This document shows, piece after piece, positions 26,612 to 35,031 of a stretch of 64,000 nucleotides of DNA. The position numbers were made by a program, and so were the translations under genes. How positions within the stretch are numbered: position 1 is the first letter of the stretch; every line of letters starts with the position of its first letter. Location of the stretch: assembly GCA_036495525.1 (NCBI GenBank), contig DASXMR010000023.1, positions 124,001-188,000 on the forward strand. The letters are read 5' to 3'. The notes beneath the pieces are model-generated. The model ran no database searches and was not told the DNA's origin. It saw only the letters and a program-made list of their open reading frames with translations. The DNA is from DASXMR01 sp036495525. GTDB lineage: Bacteria > Actinomycetota > Actinomycetes > Streptosporangiales > Streptosporangiaceae.

Positions 26612-26964
26612 AGAGCATCGATCTTCTTGCTGGCCACGGCCACTGCCTCCTTAGCTGAGCTGCTCTTGCCGCTGCTCGCGAACAGCTCTCGGTACGCGCG
26701 GTCGAGCGCGCTGATCGCGCTCGCCAGCGCCTGGTCGGGTGCGTGGATCTGCCGAAGCGGCAGCATCTGCGCCTCGGCCTGGCCCGGCCCGGCCGGGTCA
26801 GGGCCGTCGGCCAGCGCGCCGCTGACCTGCCGGCAAGCCGCCTGCCGCGGGCTGACCGCAGGCGCTGCCCGGTGCGACGGCGAGGAGCAGGCACCCAGCA
26901 GCAGACTGCCGAGCACGAGTCCGGCGGCCGGCCAAAGGCCAGCAGTCAGTTGCGCGTTCCGCAT
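26590..26964 (-). CDS. Small lipoprotein leading the iron transporter operon
   Basis: A 124-aa protein with an N-terminal signal peptide and lipobox LLGAC, then a short helical domain with two further cysteines (AACRQ, DALCPG) that could form a disulfide. I do not recognise a family. It begins the iron transport operon, 43 bp downstream of the IdeR box, and its end overlaps the iron-binding lipoprotein gene by 22 bp. An accessory role in iron capture or in assembling the transporter is an inference from context only. Confidence 0.8.
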   Translation of the reverse strand: MRNAQLTAGLWPAAGLVLGSLLLGACSSPSHRAAPAVSPRQAACRQVSGALADGPDPAGPGQAEAQMLPLRQIHAPDQALASAISALDRAYRELFASSGKSSSAKEAVAVASKKIDALCPGAAA

Positions 26965-27007
26965 AGTGGTGAAGTCCGGTCCTCGGTGCGGGCAGGCTTA
27001 CGGCGAT

Positions 27008-27039
27008 GAAGCTTAGGCTAACCTAACAAAGGGTGTCAA
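27008..27039 (-). promoter_or_regulatory. IdeR/DtxR iron box over the promoter of the iron transporter operon
   Basis: Positions 27008-27026 match the 19-bp IdeR/DtxR consensus TTAGGTTAGSCTAACCTAA at 16 of 19 positions. On the minus strand a perfect -35 TTGACA (27034-27039) is separated by 18 bp from a -10 TAAGCT (27010-27015) lying inside the box, so iron-loaded repressor would block RNA polymerase. The start codon of the first gene is about 46 bases further. Confidence 0.88.
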
Positions 27040-27223
27040 CGAGGGTCCGGCGGACCCTGAGCGCGTGCGGTATCACACCTTCTGTCCGTGCTTGCCCTCG
27101 CCCTCAGGCGACAGCTGCGCTGGTGCGCGGCAGCACCGCCCGTGGCTGGTGATGCGCGAGATCGCCGAGTTGGCCTGCCCCGAAGTACCCTGAGTGCGGA
27201 ACACGAATCCTGCCGAGGTGACC

Positions 27224-28432
27224 GTGCGAGACATCCTGACCCCCATCACGAAGTGGTGGGAGGCCGGCGAGACGTTCGGCCTGGCGACCGTTGTGCGGAC
27301 GTTCAGCAGCGCACCGCGCGAGCCCGGCGCTGCGCTGGCCGTCTCGGCGGGCGGAGAGGTCGTCGGGAGCGTCTCCGGCGGCTGCGTCGAGGGAGCCGTC
27401 TACGAGCTGTCCGGCCAGGTCAGGGCCGACGGCCAGGCGGTGCTGCAGACCTACGGTGTCAGCGATGACGACGCCTTCGCCGTGGGCCTGACCTGCGGCG
27501 GCATCATCGACATCTTCGTGGAGCCGATCAGCCGGGCGGCGTTTCCGGAGCTCGGGCAGGTCGCCGCGGCAGTCGCAGCAGGAGAGCCGGTCGCGGTGGC
27601 GACGGTGATCGCAGGACCCGGTCAGGTGGGGGCGCGGCGGGTGATCTGGGCCGGGCCGGACGGGGCCGGTTTCAACGGGCCCGCGAGCGATGGACCTGCC
27701 GGCAACGGGGCTGGCAGCAACGACGCTGCCAGCAACGGGCCTGCGAACCACAGCGAGCACGGCACCGCGAGCGGCACTCTGGGCAGCGGGGACCGGCTGG
27801 ACCAGGCGGTCGACGATGACGCGCGCGGCATGCTCGCGCAGGGCCTGACCGGCGTCCGGCGGTACGGCCCCGACGGCGAGCGCAGGCGGGACGAGCTGGC
27901 GGTGTTCGTGCAGTCGTTCGCGCCGCCGCCGCGGATGCTGGTCTTCGGCGCGATCGACTTCGCCGCCGCTGTTGCCAGGGCAGGCAAGTTCCTCGGCTAC
28001 CGGGTGACCGTTTGCGACGCGCGGCCGGTATTCGCCACGGCCGCGCGGTTCCCCGACGCCGACGAGGTGATCACCGACTGGCCGCACCGGTACCTGTCCG
28101 GGATCAGCACCGACGCGCGCACGGTGATCTGCGTGCTCACCCACGACCCGAAGTTCGACGTGCCGCTCCTTGAGGTGGCGCTGCGGCAGCCGGCCGCCTA
28201 CATCGGCGCGATGGGCAGCCGCCGGACCCACGAAGACCGGCTGGCCAGGTTGCGCGAGGCGGGCATGACCGAGCAGGAGCTGGCCAGGCTTCGCTCGCCG
28301 ATCGGCCTGGATCTCGGCGCGCGCACACCGGAGGAAACAGCGGTGGCCATCGCCGCCGAGCTGATCCAGCTGCGCTGGGGCGGGTCGGGGCAGCCGCTCA
28401 CGGCCACGACAGGCCGCATTCACCACGGCTGA
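27224..28432 (+). CDS. XdhC/CoxI-family protein
   Basis: XdhC proteins bind molybdenum cofactor and help insert it, often in sulfurated form, into enzymes such as xanthine or CO dehydrogenases. The N-terminal domain shows GSVSGGCVEGAVYE; the C-terminal Rossmann domain shows LVFGAIDFAAAVARAGK and YIGAMGSRRTHEDR with SPIGLDLGARTPEE. Between them lies a low-complexity Asn/Gly/Ala/Ser insert of about 40 residues (27668-27795). RDILTPITKWW is the usual beginning, and GAGG precedes the GTG at 27224; a GTG at 27194 is possible. The next gene is a MobA-like transferase, but no molybdoenzyme is in the window. Confidence 0.9.
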   Translation: MRDILTPITKWWEAGETFGLATVVRTFSSAPREPGAALAVSAGGEVVGSVSGGCVEGAVYELSGQVRADGQAVLQTYGVSDDDAFAVGLTCGGIIDIFVEPISRAAFPELGQVAAAVAAGEPVAVATVIAGPGQVGARRVIWAGPDGAGFNGPASDGPAGNGAGSNDAASNGPANHSEHGTASGTLGSGDRLDQAVDDDARGMLAQGLTGVRRYGPDGERRRDELAVFVQSFAPPPRMLVFGAIDFAAAVARAGKFLGYRVTVCDARPVFATAARFPDADEVITDWPHRYLSGISTDARTVICVLTHDPKFDVPLLEVALRQPAAYIGAMGSRRTHEDRLARLREAGMTEQELARLRSPIGLDLGARTPEETAVAIAAELIQLRWGGSGQPLTATTGRIHHG

Positions 28433-28436
28433 ACCG

Positions 28437-29060
28437 ATGGCAGCCAGGGCCGGCCGGGAGCCGGATGGCAGGCCGGCAGCGGTCGCCGGCATCCTGCTGG
28501 CGGCCGGGCAGGGCAGCAGGCTTGGCCAGCCGAAAGCGCAGCTGCGGCTCGGCGGCGCGTCGCTGGCCAGCAGGGGAGTGCGGCTGCTCGGTGACGGCGG
28601 CGCCGCCCCCGTCATCGTGGTCACCGGCGCTGTCGCCGTCGACGCGCCTGGCGTGATCGTCGTGCACAACCCGCTGTGGCGCACCGGCATGGGCTCATCC
28701 CTGGCCGCCGGGCTGGCGACGGTGCCCGACGCCTGCGGCGCCGCGGTCATCGCGCTCGCCGACCAGCCGCTGGTGGGGTCAGCCGCCGTGGCGCGGCTGA
28801 TCGGCGCGTTCCTGGACGGCGCCACCGTGGCGGTGGCCGCCTACCAGGGCAGGCGGCGCAATCCCGTACTGCTCGCGCGCGAGCACTGGGCCGAGGTGAC
28901 GGCGCTGGCCACCGGCGACGAGGGCGCCCGGCCGTTCCTGCGCGCGCATCAGGAACTCGTCACGGCTGTCGAGTGCGGCGACACCGGGCGCCCTGACGAC
29001 CTGGACACCCCGGCCGATCTGGAGCGCCTCGCGGCCGAGCTGGCCGACGATCAGGGCTAA
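28437..29060 (+). CDS. Molybdenum cofactor nucleotidyltransferase-like protein (MobA/MocA type)
   Basis: A 207-aa NTP transferase with the nucleotide-binding signature ILLAAGQGSRLGQPKAQL, the LADQPLVG metal-binding region, and RRRNPVLL, as in MocA, which makes the cytosine or guanine dinucleotide form of molybdopterin. It starts 4 bases after xdhC ends. The pair fits molybdenum cofactor maturation for a dehydrogenase encoded elsewhere. Which nucleotide is used cannot be told. Confidence 0.88.
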   Translation: MAARAGREPDGRPAAVAGILLAAGQGSRLGQPKAQLRLGGASLASRGVRLLGDGGAAPVIVVTGAVAVDAPGVIVVHNPLWRTGMGSSLAAGLATVPDACGAAVIALADQPLVGSAAVARLIGAFLDGATVAVAAYQGRRRNPVLLAREHWAEVTALATGDEGARPFLRAHQELVTAVECGDTGRPDDLDTPADLERLAAELADDQG

Positions 29061-29064
29061 CAGG

Positions 29065-29985
29065 TCACGGCAGCACCCGGATGCCCCAGGAGTGACTGAC
29101 GCTGTCGCCGGGCTGCAGCGTCAGCAGGCCATTCCCGGTGACGAACGCGTTGGCCGGGCAGGTCATCGGCTCGATCGCCATGGCTCGCCTGCGGTGTCGC
29201 GGGCCGAGGGCGTCACCGGTGAAGACCTGCAGCCAGTTGTAACCGGGGCCGGCCCACAGGGCGACCGTCAGGTCAGGACCCGCCAGCCCGGCCCATGCCC
29301 GCCCGGCGGCGTCCCTGGCCAGCCCCGTCAGCGAGTCATCGGCACTGGTCTGGCCGATCCGCCGTGGCTCGCGGAAGTCGAGCGGGGTGCCGGTTACCTC
29401 GCGCAGCTCGCCCGACGGAATGCCCCGCTCATCGGCTGGCTGCCAGCGCGCCGCCGGCAGCTGCAGCTCGCACTCGTCGATCAGCGGCGGCCCGGCCGTC
29501 AGGTACGGATGCGAGCCAGTACCGTAGGGCGCCGCCGCCGAGCCCGCGTTGCCCGCGGTCACGGTCAGCTGCAGGCCGGTCTCCGCATCCAGCTCGTAGC
29601 CGGCGGTCAGCTCCAGGCAGAACGGGTAGCCGGGGCTGCCGAGCAGCAGGTGCCCGAGTACCACCGCCGAGCCGGACTGACTGGCTGCCGTCCAGGTCGC
29701 CCATCTGGTCAGCCCATGGATCGCGTTGCCGTGGGCGGGCTCGCTGAGGTCTAGCTGGCAGTTGCGGCCGCCGAACTCGTACCGGCCGCCATCGACCCGG
29801 TTCGGCCACGGCGCGAGTAGCTGGCCGGCCCCGGCGGGCGGCAGCTCATCTTCCTCGTAGCAGGTGATCAGCGCACGGCCGCCGTAGGTCAGCTGGCGCA
29901 GCCCAGCGCCCAGCTCGGTCACCGTGGCCTCGTAGTCGCCGGCCCGCAGCCGGTACTGCTCGCCCGTCAGCGTCAGCTCGGTCAT
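29065..29985 (-). CDS. Aldose 1-epimerase family protein
   Basis: A 306-aa beta-sandwich protein of the galactose mutarotase family. Characteristic parts are LLAPWPNRVDGGRYEFGG, GNAIHGLTRW (substrate-binding His) and PYGTGSHPYLTAG (second His). These enzymes interconvert alpha and beta sugar anomers. The substrate is unknown. The gene converges with the nucleotidyltransferase gene (4-bp gap). Confidence 0.92.
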   Translation of the reverse strand: MTELTLTGEQYRLRAGDYEATVTELGAGLRQLTYGGRALITCYEEDELPPAGAGQLLAPWPNRVDGGRYEFGGRNCQLDLSEPAHGNAIHGLTRWATWTAASQSGSAVVLGHLLLGSPGYPFCLELTAGYELDAETGLQLTVTAGNAGSAAAPYGTGSHPYLTAGPPLIDECELQLPAARWQPADERGIPSGELREVTGTPLDFREPRRIGQTSADDSLTGLARDAAGRAWAGLAGPDLTVALWAGPGYNWLQVFTGDALGPRHRRRAMAIEPMTCPANAFVTGNGLLTLQPGDSVSHSWGIRVLP

Positions 29986-30500
29986 GCCACCTATCCTGGC
30001 GCGCCACGCGGATCCGGCGGCTGCGGGGTCGGGCGGGCTCGCCGCCGCCCCGGTCCGTTGCCTCAGTCCGGGGCAGCGAACCAGGCGGTGCCAGCACGAT
30101 GAGGACGGGCGCGACCGCGGCGAACGATGGAGGCGACCTAGCTCACGAATACCTGCGCACCAGACGGCGGCTTGCCCGCGGTGTCATTTCTCCGCTAACG
30201 GTCGAGATTTCGGTGACCCGCGCTGGCGGTGCCTAGCAGGTCAACCGTTATGGCCAGGATGCTGCTGGCGGTGGGTGGGCTGCCAGCCAGCCGGTCCTGC
30301 CGTCGCCGCTTGCGGGCCCGAAGGCCAGGAAATCCTCGGCGGCTACCGCTGCGTGCCGGCGGGGCTGCTAGGGGAGCGGGGGACCTTCAGCCCCGCCGGC
30401 AGTTGCACCTTAGCCGTCGGGACTGCGGACGCGGGCGAAGTTCAGCAACACGGCGCGGCGGGTTGCCGGACGGGCCAGCCAGCTACCTGGCTGGCAGGGC
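29986..30500. other. 515-base intergenic region
   Basis: It lies downstream of the sortase gene and upstream of the epimerase gene, both on the minus strand. No open frame here has a family match or a good ribosome-binding site. The part 30310-30440 is rich in short complementary G/C runs, but I could not match it to a known riboswitch. Confidence 0.5.
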
Positions 30501-31298
30501 TCAGGCGGCTGGCCCGCGATGGCGGCCGACGTAACTGGCGAAGACCACCACGTTGGCGAGGTAGCGCCCGGTCTGCCGGTCGAAGGCGCCGCCGCAGGTC
30601 ACCAGCCGCAGCGTCGGCCAGCGGGTGTGCCGGTACACCTGCGCGGTCGGGAAGCTGGCCTTCGGGTACAGCGCGATCGAGTAGGCACGGAAAATGACCG
30701 TCTGGCCATCCATGAGCCGGACCAGGACGAGGTCGCCCGGCCGCACGTCGCCGAGCCGGTAGAACACCCCAGGCCCGGTCCGCGCGTCGTCGACGTGCCC
30801 GAAGATCGCGGCGGAGCCACGCTCTCCTGGCGCCGGGCCGCGGTCGTACCAGCTGGTCAGCAGCGGCGTGGTCAGCGACGGCACGGCAACGCTGCCATCG
30901 GGGTTCAGGCCGAGCGGGATGGTCCTGGCGGCCACCCGGAGCGCGGGGATCTCGATGCCGACCGGCGTCGACCTGGCGAGCGGGACTGGCCGGGGGCCGG
31001 TCTGGCGGGCCGGCCAGCCGGGTGCCCGTCCGGCGGCCGCTGCCCAGGCTGGCGGCGCCGGCGGCGGGGACCAGCGCAGCGTGTCCCGGCCGGCCAGCGT
31101 GATCGCAAGGCCGGCCGCGAGCAGGGTGACGGCAGCGAGGTTCAGCCAGTAGATCTTGCGCCGGCGATGCCGGGGCTGTGCTTGCCCGGCTCGCGTCCGG
31201 CGCGCTCCGCCGGCCTGGCCGACTGCCCGCACCTCTTCCCTCCGCAACCATCTCACCGCGCTGCCGCCAGCGGGTGGCGCCATCGGCGAACGGCTCAT
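30501..31298 (-). CDS. Class F sortase-like transpeptidase
   Basis: A 265-aa membrane protein: basic cytoplasmic start, one membrane segment (about residues 49-70), a Pro/Ala linker, and a sortase domain from about residue 110. The catalytic set is visible: His in FGHVDDA, Cys235 in LVTCGGAFD, and Arg in TGRYLANVVVFA. Class F sortases are common in actinobacteria and mostly uncharacterised. No protein with an LPXTG-type motif is encoded nearby, so its substrates must lie elsewhere. Confidence 0.9.
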   Translation of the reverse strand: MSRSPMAPPAGGSAVRWLRREEVRAVGQAGGARRTRAGQAQPRHRRRKIYWLNLAAVTLLAAGLAITLAGRDTLRWSPPPAPPAWAAAAGRAPGWPARQTGPRPVPLARSTPVGIEIPALRVAARTIPLGLNPDGSVAVPSLTTPLLTSWYDRGPAPGERGSAAIFGHVDDARTGPGVFYRLGDVRPGDLVLVRLMDGQTVIFRAYSIALYPKASFPTAQVYRHTRWPTLRLVTCGGAFDRQTGRYLANVVVFASYVGRHRGPAA

Positions 31299-31433
31299 TG
31301 CGCTGACATTCCCTGGCCAGGCCGGGTGGTAACGGGCGCGTGGGCCGGCTGGCCGGCTAGCGCCTTGCTGCGGTGGGGTGCTGCTTCGCCGAACGGGTGC
31401 GCCGCGGTCACGCGCCCCGGCGGGCGCTGGCCG

Positions 31434-32798
31434 TCAGCCGCGGGGGGCCAGCGCGCCGGCCCTGACGGCCTCGGCGGCGAGCACGCCGAACAGGTAGAAG
31501 TACGCGGACTCCTCGTCGGCGAACAGCCGTCGCTCGTGCTTGGCGCCGCCCGAGGCGGTGAAGACCTCGAATCCGCTCTCGGTCGGCAGCAGGCACATCG
31601 CGCCGTTCACGACAGCCCCGACGGAGTACGCGCTGGCCGGGATCGCCGCCTGGCTGGCCAGCTCGGAGAAGATCCCCTGGGTGGGCTGCCGTGCGGCTGC
31701 GGCGCGGCGCCGGCGCGGCGGCGGCCACGGCGCGCCGGAGGCCGGGCCGGCGATGCCCTGCTGCCCGCTGTCAGCTCGCGGCTGCAGCGGCGGGGCCGGC
31801 GCATGCAGCGCGGCGGCTGGCGCCAGCGGCATGCCGGGCGGCTGCTGGCCGAGGCCTGGCACTTGCGTGGATGCGGCTGGTGGCTGCGGCGCGGCTGGTG
31901 GCTGCGGCGGCGCGCCATGCGGCTGGCGGGAAGCGGAGGCTCGCAGCGCCGCTGCCTCCAGCGGCAGCGGCGTCTCGTCCGCCGGCGGTACGGTCACGCC
32001 GCCTGGCGCGTCCGGTGCCGCCTGCTGCCCGGCAGCCTGGCCGGGCAGGGCCGGCCCGCGGCCGTCGTACGCCGCCGGGTAAGCGCGGTCCTGGCTGGCC
32101 GGCTGGCCGGCCGGGTAGCCCGGTCCTGGCGGCGGGGTGGCGGGCTTGCCGTAGCCGTGCGCCGCCGGGTACGGCTCCAGATATCCGGGCGGGGCCACGG
32201 GCGGCTGGCCGTAGCCGTCCTGGCTGCCGCGGCCGTTCCAGCCGGGGTCGGCCGCGCGCTGCCCGTAGCCGGCCGCCGGGTCGGCGGGCGGGTAGCTGGT
32301 CGCGCGGCTGGCAAGCTGATCCGCCTGGTAGCCGGCCGGCTGCGGCGGGTACCGTCCGGCGGCCGCCGGACCGTAGCCGGTCTCGGGCGGCGGCTGGCCC
32401 TGCGGGAGCGGCTCAGCGGGGTAGTCGCTTCGTTCCTCGGCGATGGCGGTGACGTCCTCGCGCGCCGTCACCAGCTCGAAGACGCCCCGGTCGACCTCCC
32501 AGAAACCGAGCCGCTCGGCCTGGTAAGCGTCGTGGCCCAGGTAGGCGATGTGCAGCCGGTCGCCGAGATCGTCCAGGATCATGCACCGCTCGCCCCGGTA
32601 GCTGCCGGTGGGCCGCGATTCCCAGAGTGCCTGCACCTCGCCGATGGGCAGCTGCTTGCGCCAGTGCCCGGTGGCAGGCTCGAAGCCCAGCTCCTCCGGC
32701 GGCGGGCAGGCAGCGAACAGCACCACATCGCCGGAAGCTGGCCCGACGCCAGCCTCGTACGGCACGCCCTGGTATGTGGCCATCAGCCGGTAGCGCAT
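31434..32798 (-). CDS. Hypothetical protein with Pro/Gly/Tyr-rich middle
   Basis: A 454-aa protein. Residues 1-120 form an ordered domain (MRYRLMATYQGVPYEAG, then GERCMILDDLGDRLHIAYLGHD); residues about 125-370 are a disordered stretch rich in Pro, Gly, Ala, Gln and Tyr; the last 75 residues are again ordered (SYSVGAVVNGAMCLL-like region, then FADEESAYFYLFGVLAAEAV). There is no signal peptide or membrane segment. I do not recognise a family. It follows the 161-aa gene by 3 bases on the same strand, so the two products probably act together. Confidence 0.75.
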   Translation of the reverse strand: MRYRLMATYQGVPYEAGVGPASGDVVLFAACPPPEELGFEPATGHWRKQLPIGEVQALWESRPTGSYRGERCMILDDLGDRLHIAYLGHDAYQAERLGFWEVDRGVFELVTAREDVTAIAEERSDYPAEPLPQGQPPPETGYGPAAAGRYPPQPAGYQADQLASRATSYPPADPAAGYGQRAADPGWNGRGSQDGYGQPPVAPPGYLEPYPAAHGYGKPATPPPGPGYPAGQPASQDRAYPAAYDGRGPALPGQAAGQQAAPDAPGGVTVPPADETPLPLEAAALRASASRQPHGAPPQPPAAPQPPAASTQVPGLGQQPPGMPLAPAAALHAPAPPLQPRADSGQQGIAGPASGAPWPPPRRRRAAAARQPTQGIFSELASQAAIPASAYSVGAVVNGAMCLLPTESGFEVFTASGGAKHERRLFADEESAYFYLFGVLAAEAVRAGALAPRG

Positions 32799-32801
32799 GG
32801 T

Positions 32802-33287
32802 CTAGATCCCCTCGGCTGGGCGCAGCCAGACCTGGCCGTCGTAGCGGGCGACGAATTCGGCGTGGCCGGGGCTGATGCGGTAGATCTCGGCGCCGACCGG
32901 GACCGGGATCGGGTCGGTGTAGAACTCCGCGATCGCCCGGTTCGGTGACGAGGTATACCCGGTGCCGGTGAACGGCGGGCGGCCGGCGAAGTCACCGCCG
33001 CGCTCCGCCGAGTAGGGCACGCGGTAGGACTGCGAGCCGAGGGCGCTCCACCGCATGACGTACACCTCGGGCATGCTGGCGCCGAACTCCGAGCCTTCGT
33101 AGCCCAAGTCGAGCGCCTCATAGAAGTCTGCTGGGTCGGTGAACGAGCTGTCCCTCGCCAGGTACACAAACCCCGCGATGACGGCGCGCCGGCCGGTCAG
33201 GTACGGCTCAACCAGCCGCGGCGGGATCACCTTCTGCATCAGCGTGCCCGGCTGCACTGCCGATGCCACCTGGTCAGCCTGCCGCAC
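32802..33287 (-). CDS. Hypothetical 161-aa protein, operon partner of the Pro/Gly-rich protein
   Basis: A compact alpha/beta protein without signal peptide. Notable stretches are GRRAVIAGFVYLARDSS, ALDLGYEGSEFGASMPEVYVMRW, and GTGYTSSPNRAIAEFY followed by PVGAEIYRI. The arrangement of an Arg, a YTSS and a late Glu is faintly like mono-ADP-ribosyltransferase folds, but the ExE motif is lacking and I do not assign it. The GTG start is preceded by GGGGAG at close spacing. It ends 3 bases before the next gene's ATG. Confidence 0.75.
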   Translation of the reverse strand: MRQADQVASAVQPGTLMQKVIPPRLVEPYLTGRRAVIAGFVYLARDSSFTDPADFYEALDLGYEGSEFGASMPEVYVMRWSALGSQSYRVPYSAERGGDFAGRPPFTGTGYTSSPNRAIAEFYTDPIPVPVGAEIYRISPGHAEFVARYDGQVWLRPAEGI

Positions 33288-33444
33288 GCGCTCCCCATGT
33301 GATCAGAACGTGATCCGGATGCCACGAGACTCTCATACCGCAAAATACGCCCTCAACGGCTTCTACATACCTGACCAGGCCGTATCGGCGCCAGGCTACC
33401 CGCGCGCCGGGCCGGCCGCGTCGTGCCCTCACTACATTGGGTCC

Positions 33445-34134
33445 GTGCCACCTCCGCCCGCCGGCCAGCCGAGCAAGGATGACGACGGATCAGCCTGGCC
33501 CGAGGTAGCCAGCGCCCTGGCTGCGTACGCCGACGGCAGCGGCAGCGAGCATGCTGCGCTCACCGCGCTGGCCGGATCCCGGCTGCTGGTCCCGCTGCTG
33601 GCCGAGCCGGCGCCGGACGGCAGCGAGGTCAGCCAGGTTGCCGTGCCGTCACTGGTCGGTGCTGACGGCCGGCCGGCCATCCCCGGTTTCACCAGCCTGG
33701 ATGCGCTGCACCGGTGGCGGCCTGGCGCCCGGCTTGTGCCCCGGCCGGCCGTTCTGGTGTGGCAGGCGGCGATGGCCGAGTCAGCAGCCGTGGTCATCGA
33801 CGTGGCCGGGCCGGTGCCGGTGGCGGTCGACGGCGCACGGCTCGCCGCGCTCGCCAGCGGTGAGCCGGTACCCGAGCCGCACGAGGATCCCGACGTGCTG
33901 GCCACTGTCGCTGAGGCGGTCGCCCGGCCCGGGGCGGTCGCGCTGGCCGGGCTGTCGCTGGCCGGCCTGGCCCGCGGCGACGACGGCAGCCTGATGGTGA
34001 ACCTGCAGCTGGCACCCGATGGCGATCGCGCCAGGGTTGGCCAGGCGGTGGCAGCGCTTGGTGCGGACATCACGGCCAGGCTCGGCGGCCGGCTGCGTCA
34101 GGGCATAGCGTTCGCCATCAGCGCGGCCAGCTAG
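33445..34134 (+). CDS. SseB-like domain protein
   Basis: A 229-aa protein that resembles the SseB N-terminal domain: SRLLVPLLAEPAPDGSE, then VPSLVGADGRPAIPGFTSLDALHRW, a layout seen in many actinobacterial proteins of unknown function. The GTG at 33445 gives PPPPAGQPSKDD at the start; the frame continues upstream to 33139, but there it overlaps the divergent gene on the other strand. A 157-bp gap separates it from that gene. A clear function cannot be given. Confidence 0.8.
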   Translation: MPPPPAGQPSKDDDGSAWPEVASALAAYADGSGSEHAALTALAGSRLLVPLLAEPAPDGSEVSQVAVPSLVGADGRPAIPGFTSLDALHRWRPGARLVPRPAVLVWQAAMAESAAVVIDVAGPVPVAVDGARLAALASGEPVPEPHEDPDVLATVAEAVARPGAVALAGLSLAGLARGDDGSLMVNLQLAPDGDRARVGQAVAALGADITARLGGRLRQGIAFAISAAS

Positions 34135-34172
34135 CGCCGCCGCCGCCGGAGCGACGGCCAGTCCTGCCCCGG

Positions 34173-34739
34173 CTAGCCGTTTCTGCGGCGGCGCAGTGCG
34201 ACGGCACCGGTGATGGCGCCGAGGCCGAGGATGGACAGGCCGAGCAGCTGCAGGCCGTGATCTGTGGCCGTCGAGGTGGTGCCGTCGCCGGTGGCCACCC
34301 CGCCGCCGGCCGGCGTGGTGGTCACCCGGAGCGACGCAGTTCCGGCGACGCCATTGCCGCAGGCCATTTCCGGGTGATAGGTGCCCGCATGAAGGGCGGC
34401 GGGCAGCGTCACGTCGGCGAAGAACAACCCGGTCACCGCCCCGCCGCTGCTGCGCATCGGAATGCGCGCGGCGAGCCCGAGGCCCGCGCCGGACAGCGTG
34501 GCGCTGCCGGGACTGCCGCAGTTAATGCTGAACTCGACGATCTGGCCGGGGCGGGCCGGGTCTGGCGCGACGCTGGCGCTGCCGGCGCCGCCGATCACCC
34601 TCGCGGCAAGCCGGGCGGCCGCCGCCTGCCGGTCTGGTCCAGCGCCAGCCGCCGGCGCAGCCAGGGCGGCCGGCGTGGCCCCCGCGATCACCGTGGCGCA
34701 AACCCCGGCCGCAGCCAGTGCTGGCTTGATGACGCGCAT
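34173..34739 (-). CDS. Small exported, C-terminally membrane-anchored protein
   Basis: A 188-aa protein with an N-terminal signal peptide (MRVIKPALAAAGVCATVIAG, cleavage probably after ALAAP), a beta-rich domain of about 100 residues with a cysteine pair, a Thr/Gly/Ala linker, and a C-terminal hydrophobic helix ending in RRRR. This is the plan of surface-anchored proteins, but the residues before the helix (TATDHGLQLLG) have no LPXTG or LAXTG motif, so the helix itself is the likely anchor. GGAGG precedes the ATG. It converges with the SseB-like gene. Confidence 0.8.
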   Translation of the reverse strand: MRVIKPALAAAGVCATVIAGATPAALAAPAAGAGPDRQAAAARLAARVIGGAGSASVAPDPARPGQIVEFSINCGSPGSATLSGAGLGLAARIPMRSSGGAVTGLFFADVTLPAALHAGTYHPEMACGNGVAGTASLRVTTTPAGGGVATGDGTTSTATDHGLQLLGLSILGLGAITGAVALRRRRNG

Positions 34740-35031
34740 CGGTGTTCCTCCCCCGGTGAACCGCGCGAGCGCGTGGGCGCCCCTGGCTGCGCCAGGCCGG
34801 TTGCCCGAGGCGGGCTGCTCAGCGCCCGCTGCGGCCGGCCCGCCCCGGGGTCCGCGCTCACTGATACCCGGCGCCTGTCCTGGCAAAACAGCAGGCCAGC
34901 CGTACGCCGGCGGGGCTATGCCCCGGTTCGTGCCCGGCAGCCGCGGCCAGCGGCGCGACCCGGCGCGGTGACGCCACCCCGCGCGGATAGCGCGGCCCGG
35001 ACAGTAAGGACGGCATGGCAGGATCGGCACT

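Noticed and set aside
30310..30440. Possible riboswitch or structured RNA
   Set aside because: G/C-rich complementary runs are present, but conserved aptamer blocks of the cobalamin, ydaO or other classes could not be aligned, and on the + strand no gene follows that it could control.
30519..32948. Open frame of 809 codons on the + strand
   Set aside because: Antisense to the sortase and to the Pro/Gly-rich protein gene; composition is that of a shadow frame.
32802..33287. Mono-ADP-ribosyltransferase assignment for the 161-aa protein
   Set aside because: Arg, YTSS and a late Glu occur in order, but spacing and the ExE motif do not fit, so I leave it unassigned.
34173..34280. Sortase sorting signal on the small exported protein
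   Set aside because: Hydrophobic helix and RRRR tail are present, but no LPXTG, LAXTG or like motif precedes them.
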